Under the pieces are notes generated by a model. That model saw only the letters and a list, made by a program, of their open reading frames with translations. It ran no database searches and was not told the origin of the DNA. A DNA stretch of 64,000 bases, taken from assembly GCF_000143415.4 (NCBI RefSeq), contig NW_003314279.1, positions 765,824-829,823 on the forward strand, in the 5' to 3' direction. Origin of the DNA: Selaginella moellendorffii. Its lineage: Eukaryota; Streptophyta; Lycopodiopsida; Selaginellales; Selaginellaceae. Shown one piece after another: positions 56,680 to 64,000 of the stretch (position 1 is its first letter; every line of letters begins with the position of its first letter). The position numbers were made by a program, and so were the translations under genes.

Positions 56680-57651
56680 ATGGAGTCTCCAAGCCATCCT
56701 GATTTTTTTGCTGAAGTCCTTGCAAAAATCCAGTCTGAGAATACCGAGCTGAAGGCGACCCTTCTTCGCATGCAGCAGAAGCTTGCTTCACTTTCGGCTC
56801 AAGGATCCAACAAAGTTCCTGAACCGAAGGTGAGCTTCCCGGCAAAATTTTCAGGCAAGCGTTCGGAGCTTCGCGGATTCCTGAACCAGATGGAGTTGAT
56901 CTTCGCACTTCAACATCGGCGGTACCCTACTCCTGAGTCTCAAATCAGCGTGATTGGGACGTTGCTCGAAGGTGCAGCTTTGTCATGGTTTTCTCCTCTT
57001 CTGGAGAAGAGCATGAAAGGGGTCGTGGTTCCAGAGCTGATGGATCTTCAATTGTTCAAAGAGAAGCTCGAAGCATGTTTTGGTGAGACGGATCGGGTTC
57101 GGGCTGCTACCACAAAGATGAGACCTCTCTCTCAGGGGTCTCGTCCTGCCTCGATCTACGCTGCAGAGTTCCAACTCCTTGCTTTGGACACTCAGTGGGA
57201 TGAGCGGGCCCTGATTGACCAATTTCGTTTCGGCCTCAACAACGGTGTCAAGGATTTGTTGCTCACCATGGAGGATCCCAAGGACCTGTCGGATGCCATC
57301 AACAAAGCTGTTTGATGTGACAATCGTCTCTTTGAACGTCATCAAGAAAGTCGCCGCGCCGCTGTTTTTCCGTCCCAGACTCAGGAATCCCAACTTGAGT
57401 CTTCGGGGCATACTCTTGAACCTACTGCTCCAGTTCCAATGGATATTTCTGGTACTCCCCGACTCATTAGAGGGAAGTTGAGTCCTGCTGAGAAGCAACG
57501 TCGAATATCTCATAATCTTTGCCTCTATTGTGCTGATCCTAATCACAAAGCAGCTGTATGTCCCAAGAAGCCTCCTCGACTGCTCGAGTTCACTCTGCCT
57601 CAAAGTCCACCTCTATTGCAGTCAGGAAACGACCCTGTCCAAACAGAGTAG
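56680..57651 (+). pseudogene. gag: Chromovirus gag
   Basis: The ATG at 56680 (context GCCAATGG) starts a frame with a coiled N-terminus (ENTELKATLLRMQQKLASL). A retrotransposon gag capsid-like region follows (KFSGKRSELRGFLNQME, AALSWFSPLLE, FKEKLEACFGE). In the same frame after a stop there is a CCHC zinc knuckle CLYCADPNHKAAVC (57520-57561). The TGA at 57313 splits the frame, in the place where a CGA arginine codon would fit. Gag would form the particle shell and bind element RNA. Pol lies in the -1 frame relative to gag with an overlap of up to about 95 nt (57558-57651); whether that reflects programmed frameshifting or an indel is unclear. Confidence 0.85.
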
Positions 57652-60600
57652 GAGCTGTCTATTTGGACTCCCTGAATAAAAATCACTTTTCTTCTTTATC
57701 AAGCTCCTCACCACCTTTTATCAAAGCCACCACCAATTCCCGCAACTTTCGCATCCCATGTCTCCTTTCTTTCACCAGACAATCAGGACTCAAGGCTCTG
57801 GCGTTATTGGACTCGGGTGCAACTTCCTGCTTCATGGACACGGACTTTGCTACCCGACATCACGTTCCTCTTTCTCCTACCATACGGGATTTGAGGGTTG
57901 AAGGCATCGGCGGGCATTTTGTGTCTCCATCTTCTGGACTTAGGGAAATGTTGCCCGTTCGAGTACACATCGGGTCCACCGTCACCGATATCGCCTTCAA
58001 CATCATCAACAGCAAGTCCTCCTCTGTGGTGCTTGGTCTTCCTTCGTTCCAACTACATCAGCCTCAGATCTGTTGGAAGGAATTACAGCTCATCTCTCCC
58101 ACGGCTTCCCCTACTGTTCATCGAGTCCGAATTAGGAAAAGTTCCCTAAACTCGAATCGGGGTTCTGTTCCTGACTCTATAAAGTTTTCACCCTCTTCTT
58201 TTTCCTCTCTTCCATCTTACCCTGAACCGTATCCTCGTCTCATCAGTCCACTTAGTCGTACACCTCCTCCTATCTCCACAATCACTATGAAAGAACTCCT
58301 TCATGAAGAACCTCATTTTCTTTTTGCTTTGCATGTTTCTCCTGTCAGTCTTCCTGAGAAGTATCATGATTTTGGGGATGTGTTTGACAAGCAAAAAGCT
58401 AGTGTACTGCCTGTTCATCGGCCTTATGATTGTCCCATTGATTTATAGGAAGGAGCGTCACCTCTGTGGGGGCCTATCTACGGGTTATCCCCGTCCGAGC
58501 TTAAGGCCCTCAAAGAGTACGTGGATGAGAACCTTGCCTTGGGGTACATTCAGCATTCGCAGTCCCCGGTTGGAGCGCCTGTCTTCTTTGTCAAGAAGAA
58601 CGATGGGAGCTTGCGGCTAGTCATCGACTACCGAGGTTTGAACAAGGTGACTGTTCGGAACCGTTATCCGCTGCCCCTGATCTCGGACCTGTTGGAACGC
58701 CTCAGTGGTGCCCGCTTCTTCACCAAGATTGACCTCCATGGAGCATACAACCTGATCCGGATCCGGCCTGGTGATGAATGGAAGACTGCATTCCGAACCC
58801 GCTATGGCCACTTCGAGTACACTGTCATGCCATTTGGCTTGACAAATGCTCCAGAAGTTTTCCAACACATGGCGAATGACGTCTTTCGGGAGTTTCTTGA
58901 TCAGATGGTGATCGTCTACCTCGATGACATCCTCATCTACTCAAAAACTTAGGAGGAGCATAACGAACATGTATGCAAGGTGCTAGCGAAGCTGCGAGAA
59001 TACGGCCTATACGCGAAGCTTGAGAAATGTTCCTTTGATCAGCAATCTGTGGAGTTCCTTGGGTACATTGTCACTCCTGAAGGTATCACGATGGATCCTG
59101 CCAAAGTCAAGACTATTCTCGAATGGGAGCCTCCACAATCAATGTTGGACGTTCAGGTTTTCCTTGGCTTCGCCAACTTCTACCACAAATTCATTGATCA
59201 CTACTCTGACATTGTCCTTCCTCTCACACATCTCACTCGCAAGGATGTTCCCTTCTCTTGGTCTGCTGCTGCCCAGCAGGCTTTCGACACACTCAAGGCG
59301 GCCTTCAATTCTGCTCCTGTCTTGATCCATGCTGATTCCTCACAACCTTTCTTCATCGAGGCTGACGCCTCTGACTTTGCCATTGGTGCTGTGCTGTCTC
59401 AACTCGGAGCGGATCACGAACTTCATCCGGTCGCTTTCCATTCTCGAAAATTCCAGCCTGCGGAGATCAATTACGAAATCCACGACAAGGAGCTCCTTGC
59501 CATCGTGGATTCCTTTGGAGAGTGGTGCCGTTTCTTGGAGGGGGCGAGCCATCAAACAACAGTCTGGACGGATCACAAAAATCTTGAGTACTTTGCCACT
59601 TCCCGAGTTTTAAGCCGTCGTCAAGCAAGGTGGGCACAATTCCTGAGTCGGTTTGACTTTGTTATCAAGTACAGACCTAGAAAGTTTCAAGGCCTTCCTG
59701 ATGCTCTTTCAAGGCGCTCCTATCTCAGTCTCAGGCCTGGTAATCCTGCCTTTGATCAACAGGATCAAGTTATCCTCGGTCCTAATCGGCTTCAAGTTAT
59801 GGCAATTTCCCTGGCCCCTCAGGACTCCTCCTTGATGGATGCAATCAGAAACGATCTTCAATCCGATGATCTCGCTAGTGACATTTTCCCCTATCTTCAA
59901 GCTGGACACCCAGTGACTCCCGATTGCCAGCGATTTGATGAGTTCGAGTTCTTAGATGGCTTATTGTACCGTGGGGAGCAGCTTTATGTTCCTGAAGGTG
60001 ATGCTCGAAGGTTGATCCTGATGGCGTGCCACGATAGCCCGACTGCTAGTCACTTCGGCATTGCAAAAACCTATGAGCTAGTTGCACGGGACTTTTGGTG
60101 GCCTCACATGGACGACTACATCAAAGCTTTTGTTACCTCCTGTGACACTTGTGCCCGGAATAAGGTACCTCGCCACCTTCCTTCAAGTTTGCTTCGTTCC
60201 CTTCCGGTCCCTTCAGGTCCTTGGGAATCCATCTCTATGGATTTCTTGAGTGATCTTCCGAGTTCTGGAGGCTTCAACAGCATTTTAGTCATGGTGGATC
60301 ACTTCACAAAGATGGCGCACTTCTTGCCATGTACCAAGGAGTTTTCGGGCGAGGACATGGCAAAACTGGTATTCAGGGAAATTTTCCGACTTCATGGGAT
60401 TCCTACAGATGTGGTTTCAGATCGAGGGCCTCAGTTCATCTCTCATTTCTGGCAACGGTTTTTGCAGCTGCTTGGAGTGAAGGCAAACCTCTCTTCGGCA
60501 TATCATCCTCAAACTAATGGGCAGTCCGAGCGAACAATTCAGACGTTGGAACAATTCTTGAGGTGCTTCATCAACTATCATCAGGATAACTGGTTCGATA

Positions 60601-61382
60601 TCCTTCCCCTTGCTGAGTTCTCTTATAACAACTCTGTTCACTCCTCTCTTCGAGTTTCCCCCTTCTTTGCGAACTCTGGCCGAAATCCCCGATTCAATCT
60701 CTCACTTCCTTCTCCATCTGAATCCTCTCGTTCAAATCCCCGCTCTGAAGCATTTATCTCCAACCTCCAGGAAATCCACAACTCCATCTCCTTCCACCTC
60801 CATCATGCTCAGGAATCTCATAAAACATTTGCCAATGTCCATCGTCAGGATTGTCCCCCTTACAATATCAGGGATAAAGTCTGGCTCCTCAGGCGAAATA
60901 TCTCCACCACCAGGCCCTGTCCAAAACTTGATTTCAAACGCCTTGGTCCTTTCCCTATCATTGCCATCATTAATCCTGTCACTTATCGCCTTGCACTTCC
61001 CTCCTCATATCAAATTCACCCCGTTTTTCACTCCTCTCTCCTTGAGCCTTATATTCCCAGTCCTATTCCAAATCGGGTCATTCCTCTGCCTCCACCAGTG
61101 CAGCTCGAGGATGGGTCTGAGTACGAGGTTCAGGACATCCTTGATTCCAAGATTTCACGGTCTAAACTCTACTATCTGGTGGACTGAAAGGGTTACGGAC
61201 CTGAGGAACGCACTTGGGAACCTGCGGACAACCTGATTCATTCTCCTGACCTTGTTCAGGACTTCCACCGCCGCTATCCTTCTCGTCCCAGTCCTCATTC
61301 TTTTTCTCCATCTCCCATCCCTCGCCGCTCATCTCATCCTCCTCTTCGTTCTCGTTCACATCCTCGTTCCACTCGTTCTTGA
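57558..61382 (+). pseudogene. pol: Chromovirus pol with C-terminal chromodomain
   Basis: One frame interrupted by TAG 58446, TAG 58950 and TGA 61185, ending TGA 61380. Protease has LLDSGATSCF (about 57805). RT has [17 protein letters not shown], the LPLI block, and the catalytic YLDDILIYS (about 58917). RNase H has EADASDFAIGAVLSQ, HDKELLAIV and TDHKNLEYF. Integrase has the HHCC finger (ACHDSPTASHFG, then CDTCARNK) and the D,D,E residues in SMDFLSD (60237), VSDRGPQFIS (60414) and NGQSERTIQTLEQ (60520). The chromodomain starts about 61110 (EYEVQDILDSKISRSKLYYL) and continues after the last stop with [16 protein letters not shown]; its third conserved aromatic position (Trp after VD) is the stop. 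Chromodomains steer integration to marked chromatin. This copy cannot make the full protein. Confidence 0.92.
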
Positions 61383-61393
61383 GGAGGGGGTGC
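61383..61393 (+). other. Polypurine tract
   Basis: GGAGGGGGTGC immediately 5' of the 3' LTR, the usual plus-strand primer position. Confidence 0.75.
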
Positions 61394-61763
61394 TGTCAGG
61401 AATCCCCCAATTCTTGCCACATTCCTGACCTGCAGACCACATTCCTGACTCTTGAGACACTTCCCTATTCCTGACTCTCGAGATACTTCCCTATTCCTGA
61501 CTCTCGAGACACTTTCCGATTCCTGAGTCTCGAGCCATATTCCTGATGATGATGTGGCGCCTCCTCGACCTCAGCTATATTTAGGCCGTCCTCGATCCAA
61601 GAGTGGTGGAGCTTCATCAACCTATAGTATATATAGGTTAGCCTTGTTCCATTTCTCCACAATCTAAATCAACACCAGTCTAAGGCCTCTTCTTTGTTTC
61701 CACTAGCTTTTTCTCTTTGTCTTTTTGCATTTTCCAGTCTTGATCTTGTCAGGGGTCTTGACA
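61394..61763 (+). repeat. Chromovirus 3' LTR
   Basis: 370 bp like the 5' LTR. The self-primer stretch here reads AATCTAAATCAAC, one transition away from the 5' copy. Confidence 0.92.
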
Positions 61764-62701
61764 GGCTTAACATTTGTACTTAGTCAGATGAACATAAGGT
61801 AAGAACTTTTATGTGTTTCTTGTTGAGCATACTCAACCTGGCTTTTAGTTCTCTTTTGCTCTATTTTGACTGGCTTGACAAGAACCTTTATGTATTAAGA
61901 TTAGTCCCTTAATATCACCAGATGATAACTTACCGTGTCTACCAAATATGCTCGCTATCATGCCTTTTGTGTTAGTCCTATTTAGTTCAATTGGCTATTT
62001 GTAGAAAGTGTATAAATTTGCTAATTTGGCATATTTGTAGAATGTAGAGATTGTCCTGATAGTCTCGTGTCCAAATTTGTAATCTAGCACCATTCCATAT
62101 TTAATAAGTTTCAATCTTATCCCAAAGATTAACTCCTGATACTAAAGGTGTATAAGGGTGAAAGTATATGTTCCTCAAAAGGGGTTCCAAATATGTAATA
62201 GGGTAGGGATAGTGGGTAGATTGGGCATAACCAACTAACCTAAGGTATAATTTAACTCCCACTTGTATATCTATCTTTGTTCTATGTCTGACTTGGGCCT
62301 AAACCTTCAATACCTATATGTTCACGTTAAGCCACTAGTATGCTGAAATAATGCCAAACTCTATATGGCTCCATTTTGCATGCTAGTCTTTTGTTGGATG
62401 CTTTATGATTGTTCCTATGTTACTTCGTGTTTCTATTCCTTCACTCTTTGGGCTAAATGCTCAAGAGTTACTCAGTGCTTTGGTTCTTTTACTCCTTAGT
62501 TGCAAGTTTGGGAGTTTGGCTTCATTCTTTCATTCAATGGCCCAAGACCTTGAAAATTAGGTTTTGCTCCACTTTCCTTGGATAAGTGGCATATGGCATA
62601 TGACATATGACACTTGGCATATAGAGGGTTTAAGTACCACTTCATGATTATCCTATGGTAAATCACTATAAAATAAAGGGTGAAAACCATGTGTGTTACA
62701 T
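61764..62701 (+). mobile_element. Family B LTR, plus-strand copy, right part
   Basis: The reverse complement of about 43622-44730 aligns throughout (for example GGCTTGACAAGAACC and TGCATGCTAGTC). It ends TGTGTTACA followed by the primer site TTTGGTATCAAAGG (62702), confirming the family's priming type and orientation. Confidence 0.7.
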
Positions 62702-62930
62702 TTGGTATCAAAGGATAATTCTTAACAAGATTTATCCAATGAGATTAGGCAACTAGTCTCATTGCATACTATTGGGAGATGAGGGCTATCTTCTAACATC
62801 TTTGCCTCTAGCTTTCAAAGCCTCCATCCTAAACTCAAGTTTTTTATAATTGCCTTAAATGCCCTCCTTGCCCTTGCTCACCAATGCAAGAATCATGCAT
62901 AAAAGCTCACGCAGCAAAAAGGTGATAGAT
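62702..62930 (+). other. Family B internal start, then unassigned DNA
   Basis: Similarity to the family B internal region holds to about 62770 (CCAATGAGATTAGGCAACTAG). Beyond that nothing was recognised before the antisense gag. Confidence 0.5.
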
Positions 62931-62941
62931 GTCTCCATCAA

Positions 62942-64000
62942 TTAATGGAGTGCACTATTAGGGACCTGGGAACTACCAAAGAAAGGTAGAGGACATTTGG
63001 GAAGAAGAGACATGAATGGGAGCTTACATGCCACCATTAGTGCTAGATTAGTGATTACCGAAGTAGTTGGATTGCCATCAATTTCCTCTTGAGCAATTGT
63101 TTTCTTCTTTTGTGCTCGTGTGACTACTATCTTTGCAAACTCTTTTTCAATGATCCTGATTGCATTGACTTGTCCTATTGGAGCTTTCCCTTTGCTGGAA
63201 GATGACAAAAGTACATCCTCAATCACATTGCTTAATCACACGTTGCTTGAGCTATTGCTGGTAGTGATCCTTGCCTTGTGTTATAGCGTTTTTATTGGCA
63301 AACAGTTGCTCTTAGACATGTTGAGAATGTGGTGGCCATAGCTTTTTATGAAGCTTCCAACACCTCTTTGTGCTATGTGTCGTGGTGTCACAATAAGAGC
63401 AATACCAAGAGTGTGGAGCGCATTGTCGCCTCTCGGCCTACTGTAAGCAACAAGCATGGAACTCTCCACGCATTTTCTCTTGCATTTTCTGCTGCTGCTA
63501 GATGATCTCCTTGTACCCTACAAGCTTTGTCAAAGCCTTCTCAATCATCGTAGGGACTTTGTTATCAGCGACGGCGGGAGAGGGAGCTAAATGAGAGATA
63601 ACCACATATAAAGCTTCTACTGAGGGAGGGAGGAAAGCCTCCTCAACCCTGGAGATACTGAGCTCCTAGAGAAGGTCACTCTCTAAAGTCTCCACAGTTG
63701 CAAAAGCCTTATGACACGTCCAAAATTGCCTCTTGAGCATCTTGCATTAGAGGTTTCTGTTGAGTCTAGAGATGAATGCTGTGATATTATGAGGCTCGTT
63801 AGTGATCATCTGCTACTCCACACACTCCTAGTAGGCAGGAAAATGCATTACATACTTCAGAATTGACTCGCAAGCTCCTTGTTGAAAGGTGAACAAGTCC
63901 ATAAGCAAATGATTCACTAACCATTGTTGATCAAAGTGTGACTTTTTGAATATAGTATAATCCACTATGCCATTTGATGCACAATATTCTTCAAAGTGAA
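62942..64000 (-). pseudogene. Retrotransposon gag pseudogene, antisense, runs off the window
   Basis: The minus strand from 64000 reads, in one frame with several in-frame stops, a gag-like protein: DLFTFQQGACESILKYVMHF, NITAFISRLNRNL, then a CCHC knuckle CSYCDTTTHSTKRC (about 63400-63355) and a linker (EDVLLSSSSKGKAP, ITR/VVTRAQKKK; 63226-62942) of the kind preceding protease. The stops are TAG or TGA where Gln, Trp or Arg codons fit, as expected from decay of methylated cytosines. Its LTR and pol are outside the window or absent, so I cannot assign a family. Confidence 0.6.

Larger units (their letters stand above)
56211..61763 (+). mobile_element. Chromovirus (Ty3/gypsy) with both LTRs
   Basis: Target duplication GGCTT on both sides (56206-56210, 61764-61768). 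LTRs 56211-56580 and 61394-61763, both 370 bp, TGTCAGG to TTGACA, differing at about a dozen sites, nearly all transitions. The purine tract GGAGGGGGTGC precedes the 3' LTR. Gag, protease, RT, RNase H, integrase and a C-terminal chromodomain are in canonical order. The primer site is not tRNA-like but complementary to the element's own predicted transcript start. Confidence 0.92.

Overview
The window looks like nuclear DNA of a land plant, most likely a lycophyte of the Selaginella type. The clues are a PPR protein built of short MPE(K/H)D-type repeats in the style familiar from Selaginella, a plant-type telomeric repeat (TTTAGGG), very short introns of about 35-57 nt, and an intact-length chromodomain Ty3/gypsy element. 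This assignment is inference. Gene density is very low: only two host-like reading frames (a PPR protein and a secreted bulb-type lectin-like protein) are convincing, and most of the rest is nested transposable elements and their decay products. Three 100-N runs are assembly gaps.

Layout. 1-4700: AT-rich repeats. 4701-6455: PPR gene, with antisense PPR and protein-kinase scraps behind it (6560-7134) and a hAT transposase remnant (7338-7809). 7940-9073, 22031-22840, 39240-43621, 45097-45501 and 53143-53660: pieces of one AT-rich, non-coding LTR element family ('family B', minus-strand copies), with its LTR at 22841-23094 plus 37851-about 39000, at 43622-45096, and (plus-strand copy) at about 56060-56210 plus 61764-62701. 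9086-22013: a 12.9-kb DNA element with inverted ends, inserted into family B. 23095-37850: a family A LTR element with a second, very young family A element nested inside it (29446-37209); a third family A element lies at 45502-53137 on the minus strand. 54299-55183: lectin-like gene. 56211-61763: a chromovirus with both LTRs, decayed by point stops. About 62940-64000: antisense gag pseudogene.

The most unusual object is the 12.9-kb element. Its minus strand carries a gene that I recognise as a DUF7869-type, probably RNase-H-fold protein (candidate transposase). Its plus strand carries a long gene, split by tiny introns that are almost all in phase 1, with a ParB-like region, a region resembling an amino-methyltransferase SAM-binding motif, Lys-rich and acidic linkers, and a C-terminal FCP1/HAD-phosphatase-like domain. 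A roughly 22-bp near-palindrome (half-site ATGGCRTGNGG followed by its inverted copy) occurs about 25 times across the element, in intergenic DNA, in coding repeats, and directly upstream of 3' splice sites; it was not noticed elsewhere in the window. One 38-nt intron consists of little more than the palindrome and splice sites. A 272-bp non-autonomous relative with the same left and right ends sits inside the FCP1-like gene.

Families A and B are large non-coding LTR elements with initiator-Met-tRNA-type primer sites and would depend on proteins supplied by other elements. The chromovirus appears instead to be self-primed: the predicted 5' end of its own transcript is complementary to its primer-binding site.
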